DNA of 64,000 nucleotides, from contig NZ_CP124616.1 in assembly GCF_029958925.1 (NCBI RefSeq), forward strand, positions 2,480,001 to 2,544,000. The letters run 5' to 3'. Position numbers and translations under genes: made by a program. The notes under the pieces are model-generated. The model saw only the letters and a list, made by a program, of their open reading frames with translations, ran no database searches and was not told the DNA's origin. Shown piece by piece: positions 7,355 through 16,370 of the stretch (position 1 is its first letter; the number at the start of each line of letters is the position of its first letter). This DNA comes from Tropicibacter oceani. GTDB lineage: Bacteria; Pseudomonadota; Alphaproteobacteria; Rhodobacterales; Rhodobacteraceae.

Positions 7355-9193
7355 TCATGGTGTCCCCGCGTCCGACCGGGCCGGCGCCTGTGGCGCGGCG
7401 CCGGTCATGGCCTCCTTGAGTTCCTCTTCGTCCAGAGACAGCAGGCGTTCGACCTCGGCCAGGGCGCTGTCGCGTTCAATGTAAAGGCCGCGCGCCGCTT
7501 TGATCAGATCACGCATGGCGCCATAGGCATAGGCGGAATCGTTCATGAACGAGGTCGCCGCAGCGGGGGTCAGATCGCCCTTGCGGATTAGCGCATCAAC
7601 GCGCCGGGCGGTCGATCGGGCGTCCTCTTCGATGCGGGCGCGTTCCTGATCCAGCCACAGCGCGCTGCGGTCTTCGGGATCGGCCAGGCCAAGTTTGCGG
7701 ATCTCGATGGCGATCCGGGCGATTTCGGTGCGCAATTCGTCATAAAGCCGGGTCGTCGCCCCCTGCGGGCGGACGGTATAGCGCAGGATGTTCTTGCGCA
7801 GGTGCTTGATGGATTTCACCGCCTGCACGATGTTGCTGGCCACGTCGCGCAGCACATAGATGCGTTCGGCGATGTCCGGCGACACCTGTTTGTTGCCGGC
7901 GCGGGCGCTGAATTCGACGATGCCGGAATACAGCGTCTTGACCCGGTTTTCGTAGCCTTCGTTCAGGTCCAGGTCCAGCGGGCGGCGGCTTTGGCGGACC
8001 AGGGCGGCCACGTCCCGGGCGGCAAAGACCTGGTCGCGGTGCAGGTTCAGCCCGTGCAGGATCAGCTCGGCGGCGTTGTCGTACAGGTGCGCGACCTCCT
8101 TGCGCAGGGCCAGTTCGAGCGTCTGGGGAAATTCGTCGACCGCCTCGTTCAGGTAGCGCGGGCGGCTGATGTCGGGTTGCGGTTCGGGAATGCGGGTTTC
8201 CAGAAAGCTGATCAGCCGGGTCAGAAAGGGCAGCATCAGCCCCACGCCCAGCAGGTTGAAGATGGTGTGAAAGACCGCCAGCTTCAGCGCGAAATCCGCC
8301 GGGGCGATGCCGGCCAGGGCGCTGATCCAGTCCACCGCCTCGCGCAGGGGGGCGATGAACAGCAGCGCCACGATGGCCGTGACCATGTTGAAGACAAGAT
8401 GCGCCAGCGCCAGCCGCCGACCTTGAAAGTTGGCGCCAAGCGCGCCGATCACGGCGGTGATCGTCGTGCCGATATTCGCGCCGATCGCCAGCGCCAGCGC
8501 GTTTTCATAGCTGATCTGCCCGGCCGCCAGCGCCGTCAGGATCAGCACCATGGTGGCATGGCTGGACTGCATGACCACCGTGGCGGCGGTGCCGATCAGC
8601 GTATAGACCACCAGCCCCAACAGCCCCGACAGGGCAAAGCGCGTCAGGTCGATCTGGTCCTTGAAGGCGTCAAAGCCCTCTTTCATGTAGTGGATGCCCA
8701 GGAACAGGAACCCCAGCCCGGCCAGCGCATAGCCAAGGCCGCGCAGCGGCTTGGATTTCTGGAACACCAGGATGACGCTGACCGCGATCATCGGCATGGC
8801 ATAGGCGGCGATATTGACCTTCAGGCCCAGCCCGGCCACCAGCCAGGCGCCGGTGGTGGTGCCGATATTGGCGCCAAAGATGATCCCGACACCGCCGATC
8901 AGTGAAATCAACCCTGCGCTGAGAAACGATATGGTGACGATCGAGACCAGCGAACTGGATTGCAAAAGCGTCGTCGATGCGATGCCAAAGGCGATCGCCC
9001 GCGGGGTCGAGGCCGTGGCCCGTTGCAGCACCCGCTCCAGCGTGCCGCCGCCGAACAGCTTGAAGCCGTCCTCGAGCATCAGCATCCCGAACAGGAAGAT
9101 CGCGACCCCGGCCGCGATTTCCTGCGCGTCCGGGCTGAACCAGAAGGCCAGCAAAAGCGCGCTGATCGCGGCGGGCAGGTAATAACGCTTCAT
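7355..9193 (-). CDS. Na+/phosphate cotransporter family protein (NptA/YjbB type)
   Basis: 612 residues. The first ~370 are membrane segments with two Na_Pi_cotrans repeats carrying the QSS motif: STTLLQSSSLVSIVTIS in the first and VVMQSSHATMVLIL in the second. GANIGTT occurs in both halves. The C-terminal ~220 residues are soluble and helical, resembling a PhoU-like domain, as in E. coli YjbB. The family moves phosphate with sodium, often as an exporter. The start MKRYYLPAAISALLL is chosen because it leads directly into helix 1; the longer reading adds a His/Arg-rich tail. It is divergent from the PiT-type transporter at 9412, giving two phosphate systems back to back. Confidence 0.88.
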   Translation of the reverse strand: MKRYYLPAAISALLLAFWFSPDAQEIAAGVAIFLFGMLMLEDGFKLFGGGTLERVLQRATASTPRAIAFGIASTTLLQSSSLVSIVTISFLSAGLISLIGGVGIIFGANIGTTTGAWLVAGLGLKVNIAAYAMPMIAVSVILVFQKSKPLRGLGYALAGLGFLFLGIHYMKEGFDAFKDQIDLTRFALSGLLGLVVYTLIGTAATVVMQSSHATMVLILTALAAGQISYENALALAIGANIGTTITAVIGALGANFQGRRLALAHLVFNMVTAIVALLFIAPLREAVDWISALAGIAPADFALKLAVFHTIFNLLGVGLMLPFLTRLISFLETRIPEPQPDISRPRYLNEAVDEFPQTLELALRKEVAHLYDNAAELILHGLNLHRDQVFAARDVAALVRQSRRPLDLDLNEGYENRVKTLYSGIVEFSARAGNKQVSPDIAERIYVLRDVASNIVQAVKSIKHLRKNILRYTVRPQGATTRLYDELRTEIARIAIEIRKLGLADPEDRSALWLDQERARIEEDARSTARRVDALIRKGDLTPAAATSFMNDSAYAYGAMRDLIKAARGLYIERDSALAEVERLLSLDEEELKEAMTGAAPQAPARSDAGTP

Positions 9194-9411
9194 GCGGGCG
9201 GGCCTGCCGGGGTGGCCGATCGCTGATCCGGGCCGTTTGCCTGCCCGGTGGCTGTGCTGCACGTCATGTCGCGGCCTCCCTGCGTCGCGTTGCAATTTTG
9301 GACCATATCGCAATTTGCCGGGCCTTTGTTGATATGGCTCAGTTTGCCCCCCGGAACAGCTGCGATGATGGCCGCGACATTCACGCAGATATCCTGGGGG
9401 GGACCCGTGCC

Positions 9412-10977
9412 ATGTTGCGAACCGAAAACCTGGAACGCGCGGTTCAGCGCAACCGAGACGAATTGTTCCGCTTTGGAACCGCGCTGATCTTTATCGTCGG
9501 CATCATGCTGTTCACCATCGTGCGTACCGATGGCGGCATCGACGGCATCCTGCTGGTCGCGGCGGCGATGATCGGCGGCTACATGGCGATGAACATCGGG
9601 GCCAACGACGTGGCCAACAACGTCGGGCCGGCGGTGGGATCGCATGCCATCACCCTGACCGGCGCCATCGTCATCGCCGCCTTTTTCGAGGCAGGCGGCG
9701 CGCTGGTCGCGGGCGGCGACGTGGTGGGCACCATCAAAAGCGGGATCATCGACCCCGATCTGGTCGCCGACCGCGACACCTTTGTCTGGCTGATGATCGC
9801 GGCGCTGCTGGCGGCGGCGGTCTGGCTGAACTTTGCCACGGTTGTCGGCGCGCCGGTCTCGACCACCCACTCCATCGTCGGAGGCGTTCTGGGCGCGGGC
9901 ATCGCGGCGGCGGGCTGGGACATTGCCGATTGGTCCGTGGTGGGCCAGATCGCGGCCAGCTGGGTCATCTCGCCGGTGATGGGCGGGCTGATCGCGGCGG
10001 GGTTCCTGTATGTCATCAAGCGCAAGATCACCTATCAGCGCGACGTGCTGGCGGCCGCCAACCGGGTGGTGCCGGTGCTGGTGGCGGTCATGGCCTGGGC
10101 CTTTGCGACCTACCTGATGCTCAAGGGGCTCAAGAAGATCGTCGCGATCTCCTTTCCCGGGGCGCTGCTGATCGGGCTGGTGGTGGCTGGCGCCGTTTAC
10201 GTCATCATGCGCCCCTATATCCGGCGAAGCACGGCGCAGCTGGAAAACCACAAGTCCAGCGTCAATGACCTGTTCACCGTGCCGCTGATCTTTGCCGCGG
10301 CGCTGCTGAGCTTTGCACATGGCGCCAATGACGTGGCCAATGCGGTCGGCCCGCTGGCCGGGATCAACGAAGCGATCACCCAGGGCGGCATTTCCACCAA
10401 GGCCGGCATCCCGATCTGGGTCATGGCGGTGGGGGCCGTGGGCATATCGCTGGGGCTTGCGCTTTATGGGCCCAAGCTGATCCGGACCGTGGGCAGCGAG
10501 ATCACCGAACTGGACAAGATGCGCGCCTTTTGCATCGCCATGGCGGCGGCGATCACGGTGATCATCGCCTCGCAACTGGGGTTGCCGGTCAGCTCGACCC
10601 ATATCGCCGTTGGCGGTGTCTTTGGCGTCGGGTTCCTGCGTGAATACATCAAGTCCAGCTATGCGCGCATGCTGGACGACATCCGTCTGCACCACGCCGA
10701 AAAGGACCCCGAGGCAATCGCCAGCTTTCTGGACCGGTTCGAGGCCGCCGATGTGGCCGCCAAGGGCGAGATGTTGCGCCAGATGAAGGCCCAGAGCGCC
10801 TCGGACCGTCTGCTGGGCAAACAAGAGCGGCGCGGGCTGGGGCGGGTGCACCGGGTCGAGCTGGTCAAGCGCACGCTGCTGCTGCGCATCGCGGCGGCCT
10901 GGATCATCACGGTGCCGATCGCGGCGGTGCTTGCGGCGGTCTTCTTCTTCATGCTGCGCGGGATGCTGCTGCCGTGA
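9412..10977 (+). CDS. Inorganic phosphate transporter, PiT family
   Basis: 521 residues. Two PHO4 signature repeats are visible: NIGANDVANNVGPAVGS near residue 60 and SFAHGANDVANAVGPLAG near residue 300, each within a membrane-helix bundle, with a cytoplasmic loop between the halves. The pair of GANDVAN motifs defines the inverted-topology PiT symporter fold. It imports phosphate, probably as a metal-phosphate complex with H+. A C-terminal extension (about residues 420-500) contains a soluble segment and a last helix. The ATG at 9412 is chosen because residues upstream lack membrane character. No PhoB box could be recognised in the divergent 218-base region. Confidence 0.92.
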   Translation: MLRTENLERAVQRNRDELFRFGTALIFIVGIMLFTIVRTDGGIDGILLVAAAMIGGYMAMNIGANDVANNVGPAVGSHAITLTGAIVIAAFFEAGGALVAGGDVVGTIKSGIIDPDLVADRDTFVWLMIAALLAAAVWLNFATVVGAPVSTTHSIVGGVLGAGIAAAGWDIADWSVVGQIAASWVISPVMGGLIAAGFLYVIKRKITYQRDVLAAANRVVPVLVAVMAWAFATYLMLKGLKKIVAISFPGALLIGLVVAGAVYVIMRPYIRRSTAQLENHKSSVNDLFTVPLIFAAALLSFAHGANDVANAVGPLAGINEAITQGGISTKAGIPIWVMAVGAVGISLGLALYGPKLIRTVGSEITELDKMRAFCIAMAAAITVIIASQLGLPVSSTHIAVGGVFGVGFLREYIKSSYARMLDDIRLHHAEKDPEAIASFLDRFEAADVAAKGEMLRQMKAQSASDRLLGKQERRGLGRVHRVELVKRTLLLRIAAAWIITVPIAAVLAAVFFFMLRGMLLP

Positions 10978-11098
10978 TCCCCGGCGCGGGGCCGGGACCG
11001 GTTCAGGGGCAGGGGGGGGCTATGGAATTCTTTACTTGGCGGCTGGTGGGCGCCGGGTCTAGGCTGGGGCATTGATCTTGCCCATTGAGGACAGTGCC

Positions 11099-13312
11099 AT
11101 GCGCCGCGCGATTTTCGTCGTTTCCCTGGTTGTAACCTGCCTGACCGGCCCCGCAGCCCAGGCTCAGGCCCCGGCGCAGTTCGATCCGGATGATTTCGGC
11201 AAGATCGTCATCCAGCCGCGCCAGTCGGCGGGCGGCGGCGGAGGCAGCGGCTTTGTGCTGGAACAGGCCTTTGGCGATTACCAGAACGAGCCGATCATCG
11301 AATACGGCGAAAACAGCCCCGCGGTGCGGCTGGGGCGGCCCATCGGGCGGCTGGACACGCTTTATGCCAATGGCCAGACCGGGTTCTGCACCGCTTTCAT
11401 CGTCGATGACAAACACATCGTCACCAACCACCACTGCATTCCGGGCATGGACGGCGATCCGTCGGGCGCGGACAGCGGCATTCAGGCGGCGCAATTCGTG
11501 GCGGGTTACATCCAGCCGGGGCGCTCGGCAGGGGTGGACAAATACTCGGTCTCGCCGCAGATCGTCGAAACCAACCGCGGGCTGGATTACACCGTGCTGC
11601 GGGTCTTCGGGAATCCGTCCGAGAAATACGGCATCATGGAGCTGGCCGCCGCCGACCCCGAAGATGCCGAGTTTCTGTGGATCATCGGCCACCCGCAGGG
11701 CCAGTCCCAGCACATCAGCCGCGAAGGCTGTGCGGCGGCCTCGCCGGCGATCTCGGAAGAGGGCAAGCTGATCCACAGCTGCGACACGCTTCAGGGCAAC
11801 TCCGGCTCTCCGGTCATCCGGATCAGCGACAAGCGGGTGATCGGGCTGCATCACGCCGGCGACAACCGCACCGGGTTCAACATGGCGATCCCGATGACGC
11901 GCATCCTGGCGCAAAGCAAGGTGCTGCACTCGGCCCTGCCGGTTGCCGGTGCGGTGGTCGCGGCGGCGCCCGCCCCCGCGCCGCAGCTCAAGGCACCCGA
12001 AACCGCCGCGCCGCGCCTTGCCGCCCTGCCTGAAACCAGCGCCTGCGATGCGCTGTGGTCCGAGGCCAAGCAACTGGGCTGCGGCGGCTACGAGGCCTAC
12101 CTGTCGCAATGCGCCAGCCACACCTTTTCAGTGATGGCCAAGGTCATGGCGAAACGCGAATGCGCGGCGGCGGCGGCCCCGTTGGTCGATCCGGCGACAC
12201 TGGCGCAACCGATCCCGGTTCCCGGCACCCCCGGCGCGATCCGCGTCGCGCAGGATGGCAGCGGCGATTTCACCGATCTGGCGCAGGCGGTGGCCGGGGC
12301 AAAGCCCGGCGCCCGGATCGAGGTTTTCCCCGGCACCTACACCACCGGGCTGGACATCAGCCAACCCGTCGAGATCGTCGGCGTCGGCAACCGCGCCGAC
12401 ATCCGGCTGGAGGTGGCCAATGACAACATCATCAGCTGGCAGGCCGACAAGGGGCTGATCAAGGGGCTGACCCTGCGCCAGACGGGCGGCGACTATTTCG
12501 GCATCGACGTGCTGGCCGGCTCGGTCGTGATCGAGGACAACGACATCAGCTCGCAGGGGCTGTCGGGGGTGGTGCTGCGCAGCAATGTCGGCGCCGTGGT
12601 ACGCCGCAACGAAATCCACGGCGGCAAAGAAGGCGGGATCTTCGTCTTTGACAACGGCAAGGGCGAGATCCTGGAAAACGTCCTTTATGGCAACACCTAT
12701 GCCGGGATCGAATTGCGCGACGGCGGCGAGGCGCTGATCAAGGACAACACCATCCGCGATGGCCAGGGGCAGGGGATTTTCGTCAACACCGGCGGCAAGG
12801 GCCAGATCGAGGACAACGTGATCCATGGCAACCGCCTTGTCGGGATTTCGCTGGACGGCTCCAAGAACCCGGTGATCAAGGGCAACGTGATCCGCGACGG
12901 CCTGGAAGGCGGCATTCTGGCCGCCGGTCACGCACTGGCCCGGATCGAGGGCAACACCCTGTACGGCAACGCCTATTCCGCGATCGAAATCCGCACCGAG
13001 GCAGACCCCTGGATCAAGGGCAACACCATCCGCGACGGCAAGCAAAGCGGCATCTTCGTGCTGGATAACGGCCGCGGCATGATCGAGAACAACGACATCT
13101 ACCGCAACGCCTTTTCCGGCATCGCGGTACAGGCCAAGGGCGCGCCCATCGTGCGCGGCAACCGCATCACCCGCAACGGCCAATTCGGTGTCGAGATCCT
13201 CGAAGGCGGCGGCGGCGGGTATGAAAACAACGACCTGACAGGCAACGACCGCGCGGCGTTTTTCATCGACAAGGCCGCAGGCACCCTTAGCCGGCGTGGA
13301 AATAAAGAGTAG
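11099..13312 (+). CDS. Secreted trypsin-like serine protease fused to right-handed beta-helix repeats
   Basis: 737 residues. An N-terminal signal peptide (1-22, ending AAQAQA) sends it out of the cytoplasm. Residues ~75-270 are a trypsin-fold domain with a complete triad by motif: His112 (TNHHC), Asp163 (LDYTVLR) and Ser235 (GNSGSP). An Ala/Pro linker and a Cys-containing segment (about 310-360) follow. From ~380 to the end there are ten or so ~23-residue rungs of the NosD/CASH beta-helix type, with recurring GNTIRDG and GIFV cores, as in carbohydrate-binding or carbohydrate-cleaving proteins. GAGGAC precedes the chosen ATG. This pairing is unusual; the substrate is unknown. It stands alone between pitA-like and purS genes. 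Confidence 0.8.
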   Translation: MRRAIFVVSLVVTCLTGPAAQAQAPAQFDPDDFGKIVIQPRQSAGGGGGSGFVLEQAFGDYQNEPIIEYGENSPAVRLGRPIGRLDTLYANGQTGFCTAFIVDDKHIVTNHHCIPGMDGDPSGADSGIQAAQFVAGYIQPGRSAGVDKYSVSPQIVETNRGLDYTVLRVFGNPSEKYGIMELAAADPEDAEFLWIIGHPQGQSQHISREGCAAASPAISEEGKLIHSCDTLQGNSGSPVIRISDKRVIGLHHAGDNRTGFNMAIPMTRILAQSKVLHSALPVAGAVVAAAPAPAPQLKAPETAAPRLAALPETSACDALWSEAKQLGCGGYEAYLSQCASHTFSVMAKVMAKRECAAAAAPLVDPATLAQPIPVPGTPGAIRVAQDGSGDFTDLAQAVAGAKPGARIEVFPGTYTTGLDISQPVEIVGVGNRADIRLEVANDNIISWQADKGLIKGLTLRQTGGDYFGIDVLAGSVVIEDNDISSQGLSGVVLRSNVGAVVRRNEIHGGKEGGIFVFDNGKGEILENVLYGNTYAGIELRDGGEALIKDNTIRDGQGQGIFVNTGGKGQIEDNVIHGNRLVGISLDGSKNPVIKGNVIRDGLEGGILAAGHALARIEGNTLYGNAYSAIEIRTEADPWIKGNTIRDGKQSGIFVLDNGRGMIENNDIYRNAFSGIAVQAKGAPIVRGNRITRNGQFGVEILEGGGGGYENNDLTGNDRAAFFIDKAAGTLSRRGNKE

Positions 13313-13463
13313 GCCAATGCGCCCGATCAGCGCCCCGGGCTGATTCCCGCTTGCATTTTGCGCCTTGATAGGGTTCCACCGCGCTCAGGATTTGGCCTTG
13401 GACACCGCAGGTGGCGTCAGGGCCGATGGACGCGGTTGACGCAGATCGAAAGGATGGGGCGAC

Positions 13464-13694
13464 ATGAAAGCTCGGGTACATGTGATGCTGAAGAACGGGG
13501 TTCTCGATCCGCAGGGCGAAGCCGTGCGCCACGCGCTGGGGGCCCTTGGCTTTGCCGGCGTCGAAGGCGTGCGCCAAGGCAAGGTGATCGAGCTGGACCT
13601 GGCCGAGGGCACCACCGAAGACACCGTCAAGGACATGTGTGAAAAGCTGCTCGCCAATACGGTGATCGAAAGCTACACGATCGAGCTTGGCTGA
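13464..13694 (+). CDS. purS: Phosphoribosylformylglycinamidine synthase subunit PurS
   Basis: 76 residues starting MKARVHVMLKNGVLDPQGEA, the typical PurS opening, with GVEGVRQGKVIELDL in the middle. PurS dimers bridge PurQ (glutaminase) and PurL (synthetase) in the three-subunit FGAM synthase of purine synthesis. Length is normal. Its stop codon overlaps the start of a small reading frame (TGATG), and purQ follows 185 bases later. purL is not in the window. Confidence 0.95.
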   Translation: MKARVHVMLKNGVLDPQGEAVRHALGALGFAGVEGVRQGKVIELDLAEGTTEDTVKDMCEKLLANTVIESYTIELG

Positions 13695-13867
13695 TGGGCG
13701 CCGCGCGGCTGACCGTCACGGGCCAGCGGCCCGGCGGCCGGACCTGGCTGGACGATCCGGCGCTGCCCCCGGGGCGCGCCCTGCCGCATCTGCCGGGCGC
13801 TCCGGCAACCGCCCTTGACCCTGCCGCGCCGCCATCGGTGGCCGTCATCCCCGATTTTGCGAACTGA
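13694..13867 (+). CDS. Small Pro/Ala-rich protein between purS and purQ
   Basis: 57 codons beginning MGAARLTVTGQRPGGRTWLD and ending PDFAN. Its ATG overlaps the purS stop as TGATG, the arrangement used for translational coupling, and it ends 12 bases before purQ, so it fills the gap between the two genes exactly. It is rich in Pro, Ala and Gly with no membrane segment or known motif. The tight packing supports it being translated; the low-complexity composition argues for caution. Confidence 0.5.
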   Translation: MGAARLTVTGQRPGGRTWLDDPALPPGRALPHLPGAPATALDPAAPPSVAVIPDFAN

Positions 13868-13879
13868 AGGAACAGCCCC

Positions 13880-14545
13880 ATGAAAGCTGCCGTCATCGTC
13901 TTCCCCGGATCGAACTGTGACCGTGATCTCAAGCGCGCCTATGAACAGGCGGGCCTGCAGGTGCAGATGGTCTGGCACAAGGACACCGTGCTGCCCAAGG
14001 TCGACATCGTCGGCATTCCGGGCGGCTTTTCCTTTGGCGATTACCTGCGCTGCGGCGCCATCGCCGCCAATGCCCCGATCTGCCAGGAAGTCGCGGCCCA
14101 CGCGCAGCGCGGCGGGTATGTCTTTGGCGTGTGCAACGGCTTTCAGGTGCTGACCGAAACCGGGCTGCTGCCCGGCGCGCTGCTGCGCAACGCGGGTTTG
14201 AAATACATCTGCCGCACCGTCGGCCTGCGGGTCGACCAGACCGACAGCGTCTTTACCGAAGCCTACACCAAGGGCGAAGAGATCAACATCCCGATCGCCC
14301 ACCACGACGGCAACTACTATGCCGACAGCGACACGCTGGACCGGCTCGAGGGCGAAGGCCGCGTCGCCTTTCGCTACACCGACAACCCCAACGGCTCGGC
14401 CCGCGACATCGCCGGCATCCTGTCGGAAAACCGCCGGGTTCTGGGTATGATGCCGCACCCCGAACGTGCGTCGGAATCCGCCCATGGCAACAGCGATGGT
14501 GCGCGCCTTTTCGCTCATTTGACCAAGGCTTTGAGCGAAGCGTGA
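13880..14545 (+). CDS. purQ: Phosphoribosylformylglycinamidine synthase, glutaminase subunit PurQ
   Basis: 221 residues, a class I glutamine amidotransferase. The nucleophile Cys sits in GVCNGFQVL (about residue 86), and the His/Glu of the triad are in [10 protein letters not shown] near residue 195. The opening [16 protein letters not shown] is diagnostic. It supplies ammonia to PurL for FGAM formation. It forms a tight unit with purS and the small frame at 13694. The next gene on the same strand, a DctB-like kinase, follows closely and may be read through. Confidence 0.96.
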   Translation: MKAAVIVFPGSNCDRDLKRAYEQAGLQVQMVWHKDTVLPKVDIVGIPGGFSFGDYLRCGAIAANAPICQEVAAHAQRGGYVFGVCNGFQVLTETGLLPGALLRNAGLKYICRTVGLRVDQTDSVFTEAYTKGEEINIPIAHHDGNYYADSDTLDRLEGEGRVAFRYTDNPNGSARDIAGILSENRRVLGMMPHPERASESAHGNSDGARLFAHLTKALSEA

Positions 14546-14582
14546 CTTGAGCAAGGGCAGGCGGGGGCCTATCCTGCCTGCC

Positions 14583-16358
14583 ATGGCGCAAAGCAAACCT
14601 GTTCCCAGATCCCCGCGGCCCGACGGCCGCCGCTCGGCCCCGCTGTCATGGCGGGTGCGGATGGCTTTGGGCGTTCTGCTGGTCGCGGCAATCGCCACGG
14701 TCTGGATCACCAACCGGCTGCTGGCGGACCGCTTCACCGAAACCACCCGCAACCGCGCCGAACTGCGCCTGGCGCTGTATTCCGGCAACCTGATTTCCGA
14801 ACTGCGCCGCAACGCCATCGTGCCGCAGCTTCTGGCGCGTGACCCGGCGCTGATCGGGGCGCTGAACGCCGGGGAATATACCCAAAGCTCGCAGCGGCTG
14901 ATCTCGTTCGTCGATGAAATCGGCGCGGCCTCGTTGATGCTGCTGGACGGGGACGGGCGCACCGTCGCCGCCACCGACCGCAACCGTCTGGGCGAAACCC
15001 ACCGCACCCTTGGCTATTTCGTCGAGGCGCTGCGCTCGAACACCACGGTGTTCACCGTCATCGAACGCGAGGCGGGCGGCTTTCGCTTTACCTATTCGCG
15101 CCGCGTCGAAAGCCAGAACCAGGCCATCGGCGTGATCGTGGTCGAGGTCGACCTGGCCAAGTTCGAACGCGCCTGGGCCGGGATTTCCGACGCGGTGATG
15201 GTCACCGACAGCCAGGGCCGCATCATCCTGGCGACCGAGCCGCGCTGGCGCGGGCTGACCACCCCCGAGGCGCTGCAACGCCAGCCGCCCGACGGGGCCA
15301 TCGAACGGGCGATCCGCGCCACCTCGGACTGGACCAACACCGAGGCCGACGCCTACCTGTCCGGCGAGGCGGTGATGCGCATCGACGGACGCATTCCGTT
15401 CCGCGGCTGGACGCTGACCACCTTTACCACCTATGCCTCGGTGCGCGAACGGGTGAACGCGGTGCTGGCGCTGGAAATCATGGGCTTTGCCATCCTTGCC
15501 GCGCTGGCCTTTTACGCCCTGTCCCGGAAAACCGCGCTCAGAATGGCGCTTTTCCAGCGCGAAAGCGCGGAGCTTCGTGCACTGAACGCCCGATTGCAGG
15601 CAGAAATGGCCGAACGCGAAAGGGTGCAGGAAAACCTTGCCGTGGCCGAACAATCGCTGGCCCAAAGCTCGAAACTGGCCGCGCTGGGGGAAATGTCCGC
15701 CGCCGTCAGCCACGAACTGAACCAGCCCCTGGCCGCGATGAAGACCTATCTGGCCGGCGCGCGCCTGTTGCTGCGCCGCAACCGCCCCGACGAGGCGCTG
15801 ACCGCCTTTCACCGCATCGACGATTTGATCGAACGCATGGGCGCCATCACCCGCCAGCTGAAATCCTATGCCCGCAAGGGGCAGGAAACGCTCAGCCCGG
15901 TGGACATGGCCGACGCGCTGGCCACCAGCCTGTCGATGATGGAACCCCAGCTGAAATCGCGCCGGGTCAAGATTTCGCGGATTTTGCCGGATGAACCTGT
16001 TAAGGTGATGGGCGACCGGATGCGCATCGAACAGGTTCTGGTCAACCTCTTGCGCAACGCGCTGGACGCCACCAAGTCAGTGGATGACCCGCAGATCGAG
16101 ATCATTCTGGCGGCAGGGGAGACTGCAACCCTGTCGGTGCGCGACAATGGCCACGGGATCGAAAACCTCGAGTCCCTGTTCGAGCCGTTCTACACCACCA
16201 AGCAACCCGGCGACGGCGTGGGGCTTGGACTGGCGATCTCATCGGGGATCGTGACCGACCTTGGCGGGCGGCTTACCGCCCGCAACAGCGAACGCGGCGG
16301 CGCTGTCTTCGAAGTACAGCTGCCCATCTTGAACGAAACCGCCCAGGCGGCGGAATAA
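14583..16358 (+). CDS. DctB-like sensor histidine kinase
   Basis: 591 residues. A first membrane helix at about 25-45, a periplasmic double-Cache-like sensor (about 50-280), a second helix (VLALEIMGFAILAALAFYAL), a coiled coil, then HisKA with the phospho-acceptor His in AAVSHELNQPLAAMK and a HATPase_c domain with GVGLGLAISSGI. This order matches DctB, which senses C4-dicarboxylates such as succinate. The ATG at 14583 is preferred over an upstream TTG at 14547, which overlaps nothing useful and has no ribosome site. It is 12 bases from the regulator gene 16371-17705. No dctPQM transporter is adjacent, so the ligand and target are inferred from family only. Confidence 0.85.
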   Translation: MAQSKPVPRSPRPDGRRSAPLSWRVRMALGVLLVAAIATVWITNRLLADRFTETTRNRAELRLALYSGNLISELRRNAIVPQLLARDPALIGALNAGEYTQSSQRLISFVDEIGAASLMLLDGDGRTVAATDRNRLGETHRTLGYFVEALRSNTTVFTVIEREAGGFRFTYSRRVESQNQAIGVIVVEVDLAKFERAWAGISDAVMVTDSQGRIILATEPRWRGLTTPEALQRQPPDGAIERAIRATSDWTNTEADAYLSGEAVMRIDGRIPFRGWTLTTFTTYASVRERVNAVLALEIMGFAILAALAFYALSRKTALRMALFQRESAELRALNARLQAEMAERERVQENLAVAEQSLAQSSKLAALGEMSAAVSHELNQPLAAMKTYLAGARLLLRRNRPDEALTAFHRIDDLIERMGAITRQLKSYARKGQETLSPVDMADALATSLSMMEPQLKSRRVKISRILPDEPVKVMGDRMRIEQVLVNLLRNALDATKSVDDPQIEIILAAGETATLSVRDNGHGIENLESLFEPFYTTKQPGDGVGLGLAISSGIVTDLGGRLTARNSERGGAVFEVQLPILNETAQAAE

Positions 16359-16370
16359 GGAAGAAAAGAC

